From assembly GCA_005784505.1 (NCBI GenBank), contig VCAZ01000102.1, forward strand, positions 712,501-776,500: DNA of 64,000 bases, read 5' to 3'. Below the pieces are notes generated by a model. That model did no database searches. It was not told the DNA's origin and saw only the letters and a list, made by a program, of their open reading frames with translations. Below, piece after piece: positions 24,801 to 33,599 of the stretch. Position 1 is the stretch's first letter. Each line of letters starts with the position of its first letter. The position numbers were made by a program, and so were the translations under genes. Source of the stretch: Bagarius yarrelli. Lineage: Eukaryota > Chordata > Actinopteri > Siluriformes > Sisoridae.

Positions 24801-27800
24801 AAATGGCATGCATACACCACACATGGCACGTCGAGCTTGTAAAATCTCGCAACATATTTAGAGAAGACTACTCAGCCGCTAAACAAATATACTTTTGATC
24901 ATGGACATGATGAGACAATGGCTCTTAAGAAGTGAGCTTTAAGTGAGACATCCGCTGTCCAGCCTAGATGCAAGGCAAAATGTCCAACAGATAACAATTT
25001 TCCAGATTAAGACGTGCAACAGAAGGAGCCTTTATTCTCCTTGCGCGGCAACCATCCTCAAAAACATGTCCACACTCTGGTTCAGGCGACTGGAGAGGTG
25101 CATCACTCTGAGGAAAGAGGGCACTGATCTGCCCATTTTAGGGGGCCCCAGTCAGTTACAAAATCGAAAACACATGTTCAATAAACAAAATTTTTGTGTT
25201 GTCCCCCCAAACAAAACCAGCATTAACAAATTTGCTGATGACACGGCAGCTATTGGACTGATAACAGGAGGTGACAAGTTAGCATAGAAGGAAATAGCTG
25301 ACCTACTGAAAGAGGGGCCAGGACAAAAATCTCTCCTTGAACATTAACAAAAAAAACTTGATTGTTGATTTACAGAGGAAAATAAAGAGGCACTCAACAC
25401 TGCATATGCATGACAGAGGTGGAGAGAGTGAGCAGATTTAGTTTCATTGGTGTTCACATAAATTATGATCTTACCTGATCACAACACCTTATTAACACAC
25501 TTATTAAGTAGGCTGAGAAAATTTAGCATGCCAAAATAAATTGTATTGAATCTTCTATAAATGTGCAATCCTTACTAGCTCCATCACAGACTAATTTGTA
25601 ATGCTCAGACAAGATTGTAATGCTCAACACAGATGTTAAGAACTGCCCAAATAATCTTATACCAATGATGAAAAGCTATCAACATACAGTACAATACATT
25701 ACAATACAATATTTATTTGAAAAGCAAAAGTAAAATATCATATTTTAATATACCATCATATTTAAAACAAAACAATAAAATAATTGAACCATTGATCAAA
25801 GAGTATTGAACACAGGTAAAAATACTCTTTAGAGTAGACTTAAAAGCAGAAATGGAGGGGGATAATATGATATAAAAGTGGTAAACTGATCCAGAGCAGT
25901 TGCAAAAGCACGATCACCTTGTTTTTTGAGTCTAGATCTGGGCACAGGGAGTAGACAGAGATAACTGGTCAAAGTTCTGGAAGGCGTGTACAGAAAAAGC
26001 AGGTCTGTCAGGTATTGAGGGATTACTGAGAATGGTTAACCAAGTCATATACAGGCCCACAAATCTAAAAAAACTAAGTCATGGAATTCCCAGAATCATT
26101 ACTATGCAAAGCTTTAAAGCCAGATTGAAACATCTCATGAACATAAATAATGGCCAAATAAGATTGTAATTGAGTCCATACAACTTTCTCGAGGATCAGG
26201 ATCTGTAGATAAGAAATAGGAAGAAAATTGAAAACGTTATTGGACTGTTAGGGAAAGAATTATGAGAAATAACAGACCAGGACCAACTGTCTTCATGATT
26301 TGTCTAAATAAAAGAGGTGGAATAATATCCTTGGAACAGATAGTTAGTTTTAAATGACCAACAACTTTATTACTTCAAATAAAATCATAAAGCTTAAAGG
26401 GACATAATAAAACATTATGCAAAATGTATACTAAATTAGACCGCTGGGACCTTAGAGTTGTCGTCATCTTACCAAAAAAGCTTTCTAAAATTGTTACAGA
26501 AAGAAGTAGAGGGCTTTAGAACAGAATGCATAAAAGGAGTTGAGACAGAGTTAAAATATATTAAATAGTAGGTACAAAATGAAGCTACCAGACAGAAGGC
26601 ATAGATAAAGACCAAAGAGAAGGCATATCGATGCAATAAACATAGACATGAAGTTAGTGCGTGTGAGTGAAGAGGATGTAGACAATAGGTTTAGGTGGGC
26701 AGGTGATTCGCTGTGGCGACCTCTTAAAGGCAACAGGCAAAAGGAAAAGAAGGCGGCTCTTCCCTGTTGTGCAATACCTGTTAATTCCTTATTGCACAAC
26801 CCTTTCCCTCTTATGATCTATTAGTTATTTTAATATGACATGTTGACAACTTTAAGCTACTCATTACTATTTAATCGCCAATTAACAATTTATAATTACA
26901 TTTCCAACAGTAAAAAAAGAACAAATCTTAAGCAACCTGGGCTGACTTAGCGATGTATTGATAATGGACTAGCATATGCGAGTCAAATCTGTTAAAATTA
27001 ATTTAAATTCAAACGTTTTTTGTGATACATATTATTTAATATGTAATGATGTAAGTGTATTTACATCACACAGCAGTATTTTATGATGCTTATTCTATTA
27101 GTCTGTTAAATGTATTGTTTGATATACATACATATTAATTCAAGAGCCTTTTATTAGGTGATACTCACTGTTCCACCCCTAAAATAATAATGTACAAGTG
27201 CATCTCAATTAGAATTAGAATGTCGTGGAAAAGTTCATGTGGGTGAACTTCACAAGGACTGAGGCTGGGGTCAAGGCATCAAGAGCAACCACACACAGAT
27301 GTGTCAGGAATTTGGCTACAGTCACTCCTGAACCACAGACGTCAGAGGCGTTTTACCTGGGCTAAGGAGAAGAACTGGACTGTTGTCAAAAGGTCCAAAG
27401 TCCTCTTTTCAGATGAGAGTTTTGTATTTCATTTCAATTTTTTTTGAAAAACAAAGTCACTACATCCATTTACCAAGAAATTTTAAAGCACTTCATGCTT
27501 TCTTCTGCTGACCAGCTTTTTAAAGATGCTGATTTCATTTGCCAGCAGGATTTGGTACCTGCCCACACTGCCAAAAGCACCAAAAGTTGGTTAAATGACC
27601 ATGGTTTTGGTGTGCTTGACTGGCCAGCAAACTCACCAGACTTGAACCCCATTGAAAATCTATAGGCTATTGTCAAGAGGAAAATGAGAAACAAAAGACC
27701 AAAAATGCAGATGAGCTGAAGGCCACTGTCAAAGAAACCTGGGCTTTCATACCACCTCAGCAGTGCCACAGACTGATCACCTTCATTCCATGCCGAATTG

Positions 27801-30800
27801 AGGCAGGAGTTAAAGCAAAAGGAGCTCCTACCAAGTTGAGTACATATACTGTAAATAAACATACTTTCCAGTAGGCCAAATATTCACAAAAAAAATTCTT
27901 TATTGGTCTTATGAAGTATTCTAATTTATAGAGATGAATTGTGAATTAGTGGGTTTTTGTTAAATGTAAGCCAAAATCATCACAATTAAAGGAACCAAAG
28001 ACTTAAACTACTTCAGTCTGTGTGCATTAAATTTATTCAATACGAGTTATACAATTTAGGTTGAATTAGTGAAATAAATGAACTTTTCCACAACATTCTA
28101 CTTTATTGAGATGCACCTGTAATGGATTACAGATGTATAGATGCATGTTGCTGTAAATGTTTATACAATCCAAATTCAGAAAAGTTGGCACATTCTTAAA
28201 ATTTGAATTAAGGAAAACTAAAAGACTTTTTAATCATACAAGCTAATATTTTAGTCACAATAAAACATAGATAAATGTTTACACTTAGAAATTTTACACT
28301 TTTATCCACTGATGCCTGCCACAAGTTTAAGAAAGTTGACCATGGGGGAACAAAGGGCTGAAAATGCTGGGAGAACATTTAGCAAAAGTCAATTGACATC
28401 AGGTCTGTAACACAATTAGCCATAAAAGGGATGTCTTAAAGAGGCAGAGTCTCTCAGAGGAAAAATGGGCAGATAAGAGTGCGTAAAGATTGTGGAATAT
28501 TTTAAAAACAATGTTCCTTAACATCAATTTGCAAAGGCTTAGCAAATCTCATTATTTACACTGCATAACATCATCAAAAGATTTGGAGAAACTGTTGAAA
28601 TCTTTGTGCTTAAGGGACAAGGTCAAAGACTTTTGTTGGATTCCTATGGTCTTCGGCCCCTCAGACGACACAGCATTTACATGAATTTGTCACTGACATT
28701 AGTAAATGGACCCAGGAATACTTCCAGAAACAACTGTCAGTAAGCACAATCCGCTGTGCCATCTGCAGAAGCCAACTAAAGCTCTCATGCAAAAAGAAAG
28801 CCATATGTGAACATGGTCCAGAAGCGCCATCATGTCCTGTGGTCCAAGGCTCATTTAAAATGGACTGATTTAAAGTGAAAAGTTTTTTTTTGGTCAGAAC
28901 AGTCCAAATTTAACATTTTTGTTGGAAATCACGAACGCAGTGTCCTCCAGGCTAAAAAGTAGGAAGACCTTCCAGCGTGTTATTAGTTTTCAGTTGATAA
29001 GCCAGCATCTCTGATAGTATGAAGGTGCATACAGTATGGGTGTTTGTATGTTTTGGAAGGTACTATGAATGCTGAATGTTATATAAAAGGTTTTAGAGCA
29101 AGATATCCTTCACTCCAGATTATGTGTATTTTAGCAGGACAAAGCAAAACCACATACACGTGCATCTCAAAAAATTTGAATATCACGAAAAAGGTAAATA
29201 TTTGTCGTCACTCATTTCAGAAAGTGAAACCCATGTATTGTATAAATTCATTACACAGAGTGAAATATTTCAAGGGCTTCATTTTTTAAAAATTTATTGA
29301 TTATGGCTTACAGATAATAGAAACTCAAAGTTCAGTGTCTCAAAAAATTTTAATATTGTGAAGTTCAATATTGAAAAGTCATGGTGTCACACCCTAATCA
29401 GCTAATTACTTCATTTCTAAAGAACTGGTTGTTCAAAAAGTGCTCTATTCAAGCATATTTATAGAAAGCTGAGTGGGAAAAAAGTGTGATACGAAAAGGT
29501 GCGCCAGCAAAAGCAATAACCGCAGGCAAAATCCATTCAAGAATTTGTGGGACTTTTGTGGGCTGAAGTCAGCACATTAAGAACCACTACGCACAGACAA
29601 ATCATAGACACAGGCTACAAATGTCGCATTCCTCGTGTCAAGCCATGCCTGAACCAAAGACAATGTCAGAGGCATCTTACCTGGGCTGTGAAGACAAAGA
29701 ATTGGACTGTTAATCAATGGTCCAAAGTCCTATTTGCAGATGAAAGTAAACTTTTAATTTAATTTGTAAATCAAGGTCCCAAAGTCTGCTGGAAGAGTGG
29801 AGAGGCACAGAATCGATGTTGCTTGAAGTCCAGTTTGATGTTTCCACAGTCATCTGCTGGTGTTGGTCCACTGTGTCTTCTGAAGTCCACAGTCAACGCA
29901 GTTATATATCAGGAAATTTTAAAGCATTTTATGCTTACTTCTGCTGACAAGCTTTACGGAGATGCTGATTTTATTTTACTGCAGGACCAGGCAAATGTCC
30001 ACACTGGCAAAGGCTGGTTCAATAACCATGGTGTTACTGATTGGCCAGCAAATTTACCTAACCTGAACTATGAATCTATGGGGTATTGTCAAGAGGAAGA
30101 TGAGAGACACCAGACCCAACAATGCAAATGACCTAAAGGCTGCTATCAAAGGAACCTGAGCTTCCATTACACCTGAGCAGTGTCACAGGCTGTTTGCCTC
30201 CAAGCCATACCGCATTGATGCAGTAATTCATGCAAAAGAAGGCCCAACCAATAATTGAGTGCATGGAAATGAATATACTTTTCAGAAGCCTGACATTTCT
30301 GTTGAAAAAAATCCTTTTTTTATTGATCTTATGTAATATTCTAATTTAGAATTTTGGGTTTTCATAATCAAAATTTCAAGAAATAAAGGCTTGAAATATT
30401 TCACCCTATGTGTAATGAATCTATATAATACGTGGGTTTTACTTTCTAAAATGAGTGACAAAAAATATTCACCTTTTTTGTGATATTTACATTTTTTGAG
30501 ATGCACCTGTACTGCAACATTTGTTATGTGACATATTTTCCATTGTGAATATAGATTGTGATTTGAAAGTCTTTTAGTTTACATTTTATTCAAAATTGAA
30601 AAACATCCCAATCTTTCCAGAATTTGGGTAAGGGGAATCCAACAGCCCTAATGTATCAAAAAATCTTACTTTGTAAAAAGAGTCCATTGAAAGAAGCACA
30701 ACCCAAGGAACGTCCAAAGCTTCAATTATTTTCCGGGCTACTGTCGTTTTACCAGAAGCACTTCCTCCGCAAAGACCTGTGGGTAAATTCATGTTCACCC

Positions 30801-31177
30801 TTCATACAATGCCTTTTGATCTTGTCCTCTTAAAAAACTAAGAAAAGATTCTCTGAATGTGTTAAAGTAATAATTTTTGTTGAAGTATTAATGTTTTTAA
30901 GATAAGAAAACCAAAGTAATCAGGAAAATAATAATTGGCTATCTAAGAAATATGTATACATTTAACAACCTTAAACTACTCACCAATGACAAATGCTTCT
31001 TTAGACTGGGTGCCATGCTCATTGTACCAGGGTGGACGGCCAGCTGTATAGATAGTTCTTTTGCTTGTGCGCAGCAAGGGGGGTTCAGATTTGCATTGGC
31101 TGGTGGTTCGTTTGCGTGGTGAAACCCCTGTGTTGACAGATGGTAGAAGCCTATCCAGAGAGCTTTCACCTCCCCCA
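9820..31177 (-). CDS. uckl1: Uridine-cytidine kinase-like 1, 5'-incomplete gene span (14 coding exons)
   Basis: The 14 exons below join in frame into 512 residues ending in a stop, close to the vertebrate UCKL1 protein minus about 40 N-terminal residues. The order is: a conserved basic stretch SPRKRTTSQCKSEPPLLRTS (about residues 15-35); the P-loop GGSASGKTT (68-76) of the uridine kinase fold; the NFDHPDAFDFD and YDFSTH substrate-site segments; the lid-region RRLKRDISERGRD; then a uracil phosphoribosyltransferase-like domain with [18 protein letters not shown] and the PRPP-loop-like VILMDCTVSTGAAAM (about 413-427). Known role of the family: phosphorylation of uridine/cytidine to UMP/CMP in pyrimidine salvage; activity of the C-terminal domain in vertebrates is doubtful. 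All phases match. The start-codon exon was not located. Introns are packed with transposons. Confidence 0.95.
10309..10465 (-). CDS. uckl1: uckl1 exon: UPRT-like C-terminal core
   Basis: Acceptor TTCATAG, donor GTAAGCAG. DHDVHEDKIQLVSLLMAAMG then VAYAFPQVKIITTAVDKKVN and IIPGI plus one base of glycine. Confidence 0.96.
10945..11052 (-). CDS. uckl1: uckl1 exon: PRPP-loop-like segment
   Basis: 36 codons, LHYLRLPKDISEDHVILMDC then TVSTGAAAMMAVRVLL, with acceptor GTTTGTAG and donor GTGAGAAC. The loop corresponds to the PRPP-binding DP(M)xATG loop of bacterial UPRT but is altered (DCTVSTG), in line with a vertebrate domain that may have lost catalysis. Confidence 0.95.
11218..11343 (-). CDS. uckl1: uckl1 exon: UPRT-like core 1
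   Basis: Acceptor GGCTGAG, donor GTACTG. 42 codons: [20 protein letters not shown] then VCKDVRIGKILIQTNQ and GEPE. The RAGE(T)ME motif is shared with uracil phosphoribosyltransferases. Confidence 0.95.
12018..12080 (-). CDS. uckl1: uckl1 exon: TPQGRDYVGR segment
   Basis: 21 codons between acceptor GTCACCAG and donor GTAAGTAA: VHIVNTPQGRDYVGRTFQGK plus Arg. This is the least conserved exon, apparently one residue longer than the human form as recalled. It is the parent of the pseudo-exon at 7870-7922. Confidence 0.88.
12526..12619 (-). CDS. uckl1: uckl1 exon: KETSRDEFIFYSKRLMR
   Basis: Acceptor TGTTACAG, donor GTAAATC. It encodes NKETSRDEFIFYSKRLMRLL to FLPSQ, the first helix region of the uracil phosphoribosyltransferase fold. 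Confidence 0.95.
13681..13779 (-). CDS. uckl1: uckl1 exon: linker to the UPRT-like domain
   Basis: Acceptor ATAACAG, donor GTCAGAC. It completes Arg and encodes AALASAHQAQPLPQTL then STPQVRGMHTII and AG of the next Arg. Confidence 0.95.
14375..14700. mobile_element. Degenerate DNA-transposon repeat in a uckl1 intron
   Basis: TTAGACACTTGACCACCACA with the following CATATTTG...TGAACATCCAACTTC resembles the left end of a common fish Tc1/mariner-like element also seen at 18145-18300 and 31890-32245. Heavily decayed. Confidence 0.45.
16114..16130 (-). CDS. uckl1: uckl1 17-nt microexon (RELSV + AG of Arg)
   Basis: Minus strand CGCGAGCTCAGTGTCAG, preceded by AATGCAG and followed by GTGGAGTAGC. It encodes RELSVR, the expected residues between QLEE and AALASAHQ in UCKL1, and 17 nt converts phase 0 to phase 2 exactly as the flanking exons need. 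Both neighbouring introns are over 1.4 kb. Confidence 0.92.
16868..17066 (-). mobile_element. tRNA-derived SINE
   Basis: On the minus strand it starts GGTGGTGGCGCAGCGGTTAA (A-box-like), has a GGTTCGATTCCC B box, and ends with the tail CTCTGGATAAGGGCATCTGC followed by CAAATGCTGTAAATGTAA. It is inside a uckl1 intron in the gene's own orientation. Confidence 0.9.
17568..17629 (-). CDS. uckl1: uckl1 exon: end of the kinase domain
   Basis: Acceptor TTTTTATAG, donor GTAAGGC. It completes a glycine codon and adds GGNMVAIDLIVQHVHSQLEE, ending in phase 0. That phase requires the microexon at 16114-16130 to reach the next large exon in frame. Confidence 0.95.
17868..18057 (-). CDS. uckl1: uckl1 exon: lid region
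   Basis: Acceptor TATCTTCCAG, donor GTGAGTG. 63 codons plus one base: LLDMKIFVDADSDIRLIRRL, then RDISERGRD (lid arginines) and KPAFEQYIEPSMRLADIVVP. The split codon joins the next exon as glycine. Confidence 0.96.
18145..18300 (+). mobile_element. Tc1/mariner-like MITE fragment
   Basis: AAGTATGTGGATACATGTCC, GGGAAGGCTTTTCACTACAT and GTTTAGGCTTCAGTGGGCAA follow the order of a widespread fish DNA-transposon repeat. No coding capacity. Confidence 0.5.
18665..19137 (-). mobile_element. Tc1 family A copy, first half (interrupted)
   Basis: AAAAAGACTTTCAAACCACA, ATTCACAATAAAACATAGAT and the GGGGCATGGTGTAGCATCTC region correspond to 1200-2050 of the copy at 1184-2311. It breaks off at CGGCCTTGTCC and resumes at about 22345 (TATGCACAGAGATTTCTCCA), so about 3.2 kb of later insertions separate the halves. 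Confidence 0.75.
19138..19550 (+). mobile_element. L2-type LINE, reverse transcriptase fragment (5' part)
   Basis: Plus-strand frames read TAVVKPLLKKNYLD and LSNYRPISNLPFTAKII, then FDTLDHDTLLERLENC and LKRFRSYLEGRGYYVSIGDQ: conserved LINE RT blocks. Frameshifted. It is inserted into Tc1 family A; its 3' end resumes at 21991. Confidence 0.8.
19637..20180 (-). mobile_element. Tc1-like transposon (family C), 5'/3' truncated
   Basis: TTGAAAGTGAGTACACCCAT begins a known Tc1-type end, and the rest (GGCATGGAATTCATCAGAGC, GATGCCCCACAGGTGCTAAA, GGTTTGGAATCGTTATCATG) is the reverse complement of the Tc1 transposase N-terminal half. It is broken by an extra AT-rich insertion near 19670-19800 and cut at about 20180. 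Confidence 0.75.
20186..21990 (+). mobile_element. RTE-like LINE with internal deletions
   Basis: It begins CAGGGGTCATAAGCCAG and ends in a GAAGAAGAAGAAG tail. Readings include LNIGTLNVGAMTGKGREL (endonuclease start), an EELYTRLDTK-like linker, the RT block YRGLKLMSHTMKVCERVVGA with QQYGFMPRKSTTDAIFAV and HCVFVDLEKAYD, and the C-terminal RKARLRWFGHVQKKDSEYVG with GKRQRGRSKRRYMDTI. Stops and deletions inactivate it. Clade assignment to RTE is from memory of the motif set. Confidence 0.85.
21991..22340 (+). mobile_element. L2-type LINE 3' end
   Basis: SKSRLKTHLF-like coding end (CCAGACTCAAAACACATCTG), then an untranslated end with TGTAAAGCACTCTGAATTGC and AATAAATAAACTTGCC. It is the continuation of the L2 at 19138-19550, split by Tc1-C and RTE. 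Confidence 0.75.
22341..22640 (-). mobile_element. Tc1 family A copy, second half
   Basis: Resumes the interrupted copy: GCACAGAGATTTCTCCAGTC, CACTGTAGATGATGCGATTT and GCCTGATGTCAATTAACTTA parallel 2060-2180. It ends 220 bp before a uckl1 exon. Confidence 0.75.
22861..22932 (-). CDS. uckl1: uckl1 exon: core strand with FEGI motif
   Basis: 24 codons, KTVYGASVIIFEGILSFADK to LLK, with acceptor TTCTAG and donor GTATGACT. The (I/F)EGI turn is a family hallmark. It sits about 220 bp from the edge of a nested transposon block. Confidence 0.95.
23131..23301 (-). CDS. uckl1: uckl1 exon: nucleoside-binding part of the kinase
   Basis: Exactly 57 codons between acceptor CATGATTAG and donor GTAAGTAA. 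It includes NFDHPDAFDFDLLVSTL and IKIPVYDFSTHGREKEW, matching the uridine kinase segments that contact nucleoside and base. Confidence 0.95.
23302..24690. other. uckl1 intron, unassigned sequence
   Basis: Non-coding. A short frame at about 23980 (MNSDITSGAMASIVEALAKV) runs 32 codons, too short to support a gene. Nothing else is recognised. Confidence 0.3.
24690..24990. mobile_element. DIRS-like terminal sequence remnant
   Basis: TTAGTTCCCTAAGAACGGGA and ATGAGACATTGCAGCACATC resemble the regulatory ends of fish DIRS elements (CG-rich, GGGAACGAGAC-type repeats). Only similarity of style supports it. Confidence 0.35.
25000..25420 (+). mobile_element. LINE reverse transcriptase fragment
   Basis: INKFADDTAAIGLITGGDKLA contains the RT catalytic FADD box followed by GLI-GGD; further on frames give LLKEGPG and NKKNLIVDLQRKIK-like pieces (LNISKTKE-type). 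Truncated at both ends. Confidence 0.75.
25680..26520. other. uckl1 intron, repeat-like but unidentified
   Basis: ACAGTACAATACATTACAAT is a short TACAATACA-type run; the GC-richer part at 25880-26330 has the look of an old retroelement but no diagnostic motif was found. Confidence 0.3.
26540..26775 (+). mobile_element. RTE-like LINE 3' end
   Basis: AAATGAAGCTACCAGACAGA, ATAGACATGAAGTTAGTGCG, GATTCGCTGTGGCGACCTCT and AAAGGAAAAGAAG match the 3' end of the RTE copy ending at 21990. It is a 5'-truncated copy. Confidence 0.85.
27193..28121 (+). mobile_element. Tc1-like transposon (family B1), internally deleted
   Basis: TA-flanked ends: TACAAGTGCATCTCAATTAG and the complement of TACAGGTGCATCTCAATAAA. 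The transposase pieces read KNWTVVKRSKVLFSDES, HFMLSSADQLFKDADFICQQ (second Asp region altered) and WPANSPDLNPIENL. The 5' part of the gene and a central block are missing and there is a frameshift at the SDES segment. Confidence 0.9.
28164..30630 (+). mobile_element. Tc1 family A copy, interrupted by another Tc1
   Basis: Left end TACAATCCAAATTCAGAAAA; right end the complement of TACCCAAATTCTGGAAAGAT, with AAAGTCTTTTAGTTTACATT inside it as in the other copies. Internal transposase remnants (GGACAAGGTCAAAGACTTTT, CAACTGTCAGTAAGCACAAT, GGCTCATTTAAAATGGACTG) run to about 29140; then family B2 is inserted at 29155-30511. Confidence 0.85.
29155..30511 (+). mobile_element. Tc1-like transposon (family B2), nested
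   Basis: TA-flanked with long inverted ends (about 150 bp or more): TACACGTGCATCTCAAAAAA versus the complement of TACAGGTGCATCTCAAAAAA. The transposase reads HRQIIDTGYKCRIPRVKPCL and NWTVNQWSKVLFADESKL (first catalytic Asp-Glu region), then HFMLTSADKLYGDADFILLQ and WPANLPNLN; an in-frame stop after LLI and several shifts make it defective. Confidence 0.9.
30670..30776 (-). CDS. uckl1: uckl1 exon: P-loop of the kinase domain
   Basis: Acceptor CCCACAG, donor GTAAGATT. It encodes the Walker A motif GLCGGSASGKTTVARKI and VPWVVLLSMDSFYK. Human UCKL1 is recalled to have Gly where this protein has Cys67; the Gly-x4-Gly-Lys-Thr core is intact. A Tc1 insertion ends only about 40 bp past the donor. 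Confidence 0.95.
30984..31177 (-). CDS. uckl1: uckl1 exon: conserved N-terminal region
   Basis: Acceptor TTCATAG, donor GTGAGTAG. It enters with one base finishing a split codon, reads 64 codons from GGGESSLDRLLP through RPPWYNEHGTQSKEAF and leaves one base (G of the glycine before the P-loop). No in-frame ATG lies upstream before a stop, so an earlier exon must supply the start. Confidence 0.93.
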
Positions 31178-31885
31178 CTATGAAGCCAAAAAATAGACAG
31201 ACAATTTAATTACAATCACATCTTATTGAGCCCTTTTAATGAGGTTTTTGTGTTCACCACAATTAAAAAAGCCAACTCTAAAAGTATCTAAAGTCTAAAC
31301 TGTTCTGACAATTTTCTACTCTTACTAACAAATTGTTCTTTATATATCTCAGTGCGGTTTTAGTACGGTTATGCACATCCCTATATGCAATAATAATAAA
31401 ATTTAGTGTCATAGAAAGAGCCTTACTTAGCTTTTACTTCCATCATCAGTTTCAAATGCTTACTTGTATCAATATTTTAATGCATTTCAGAAGGCTCTGT
31501 TCTGAGATCTCTTCTATATATTGCTCTTATGTTGCTTCGATTGGTACTATTATTTGCCAATTATCCATGATAAAAATCCAAATTTACATCACTACCAAAT
31601 CCTTTGCTATCTTTCACTGCACACTTTATTAAACTATTCAAAGGACATCACACACGAACAGTGATGAAAAAATCAAGTTTGATGAATACGGCCTTGATAC
31701 AGATGACAATGATCACAAAACTCATTGTTTACTATCTTGGAGTCATCTATTTACATTAAATGGCATTACATTCTCGAGAGACACACTTATGAAGGGTTAA
31801 GGGCCATACTTAAGGACCCAGCGGGTGCAGCTTGGTGGTCCTGGAATTTAAACACATAACCTTTTAATCATTAATTTAAATAAAG
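31178..31885. other. Upstream intron of uckl1, no exon found
   Basis: Searched on the minus strand for a start exon that ends two bases into a codon; none was convincing. A fragment at 31775-31860 with ATGAAGGGTTAAGGGCC and GGTGGTCCTGGAATTTAAAC looks like a decayed SINE. Confidence 0.35.
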
Positions 31886-31889
31886 GTTA

Positions 31890-32245
31890 CTATTTGGATT
31901 TGCCCATTCAGCAAAAGAGCATTAGTGAGGCAGTCACTGTTGTTAAGTAGGAGGACCTGGGGAGCAGACAGTGTCCAACATATCCACCATATTTCATTTT
32001 AAGGTTTTTTTTGTAGTCAGGGACAGGGATGGGGCAGGCGATATTTTTTTCACAATAGGTTTGCTAAATAAGGACCTTAAGTTTTAAATTGTCATACAGA
32101 TACATGTTTAGGCAAGTCTTCTTAATTCTAGTGAGGAGAAACTAATGTGACAACCAACAATATCATTGGAGAGAATTTTTGTGCTTTTAACCTGGTTTCT
32201 TATAATTGTCAGGTGGCCATAAACCTTGGGCCATATAGTGTAGTT
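31890..32245 (+). mobile_element. Tc1/mariner-like MITE fragment
   Basis: AAGAGCATTAGTGAGGCAGT and the terminal GTCAGGTGGCCATAAACCTT followed by GGGCCATATAGTGTA fit the widespread fish repeat also seen at 14.4 and 18.15 kb. Confidence 0.55.
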
Positions 32246-32999
32246 TTTTCCCTACGCACAACCACATTCAATTAAATTCTCAGGTAGTGGTCTTCTTTCA
32301 CTAGAATCTCTACAGTTAAATGCACATATTTTTCTTTGTATGTTATAGACTACAAAGGCCTCGCTTTAAGGGCTGAAATAATTATTTGGCAAAACCATTT
32401 GAAATGGATTGGCTGTGAAAACTCATTATCATATAACAAACACTGCCCTATATAAAGCTGCATGAAAAGCGCATGAGTCACTTCCATGTAAATGTTAACT
32501 TGTTTTCTCTGTTGCTATGCCACATTTGAGTTATAAATTTTATGTAACAAAATTTCAGGTGTCTAGTTTCAAACAAGAATATAGACCACAGGGTTCAGGA
32601 GCAACAGACCTTTTTTTAGGTATGTTGTGTTTTATAAAATGTCTCAAAATAGGAAGGAAGTTTAAGTGGTTAATAAGAATAGTTTTTATAAAATTAATAT
32701 TGTATAATATAAAAATAATATATTATAATATTGATATGTTAATATGAAAATGGTGCTGAGCACAATTAGAGAATGATAGTTCTGTCAGGAGTGCTAAAAG
32801 CACTGCATCACTTCACATGGAGATGAGCTAACTAGCTTTACCCTGAAGACAACAGAAACTTACTAAAGTTAGTTTACCATTGTTATCATGGGCATAGTCT
32901 CTGAACCTTTGATCAGCCTTTGTATACTTAGATAACACAACTAGTGTACCATTTAGCCTACATTTAGAATAGCAAGCACAGCACACACTACAATAGGCT

Positions 33000-33445
33000 A
33001 CAATAGGTATTTAGGAAAGAGGTGGGTTTTCAATCATCTCTTGAAGACAGCCAGTGACTGCTGTTCTGACATTGATGGCAAGTTCATTCCATCATCTTGG
33101 TGCGAGAACAGAGAAAAACTTTGAGGCAGATCTACCTTGTGTCCTAGGGGATGGTGGAATAATTCGAGCAGTACTTGTGGATCTGAGGGAGCATGGTGCT
33201 ATGCAAGGAGTAATAAGTGCTGGGAGGTAGGAGGGTGTTGCTCCGTTTTTGGCTTTGTAGGCAAGCATCAGTGTTTTGAATCTGATGCATGCAGCTACTG
33301 GGAGCCAATGGAGGGCATGCAGCAGTGGAGTGGTGTGTAAAAATTTTGGTAGATTGAAAACAACACGTGCAGCTGCATTCTAAATCATCTGCAGAGGACG
33401 AATTGCATTTAGAGGTAGGCCTGCCAGGAGCAAGTTCCAGTGGTC
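33000..33445 (-). mobile_element. L2-type LINE ORF2 C-terminal region (minus)
   Basis: Reverse complement of the same coding segment as 33640-34145: a TTGGTGCGAGAACAGAG block (complement of the LAPRWWNEL segment), GTACTTGTGGATCTGAGGGA, and CACTGATGCTTGCC-type codons. It forms an inverted repeat with that copy. Confidence 0.75.
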
Positions 33446-33599
33446 TAGAGACTGTACAAGCAACTGCGTGGCCTGAGTAGTGTTATCATAAATTTTATTA
33501 TAACATGTATAAGTAAAAACAACACTTAGATTAGGTTATGCTCAGTTTTTACCTGTATCCTAAAGAATGTGTTTTTTCTTTTTGCTTGGGAGGTGGGGC

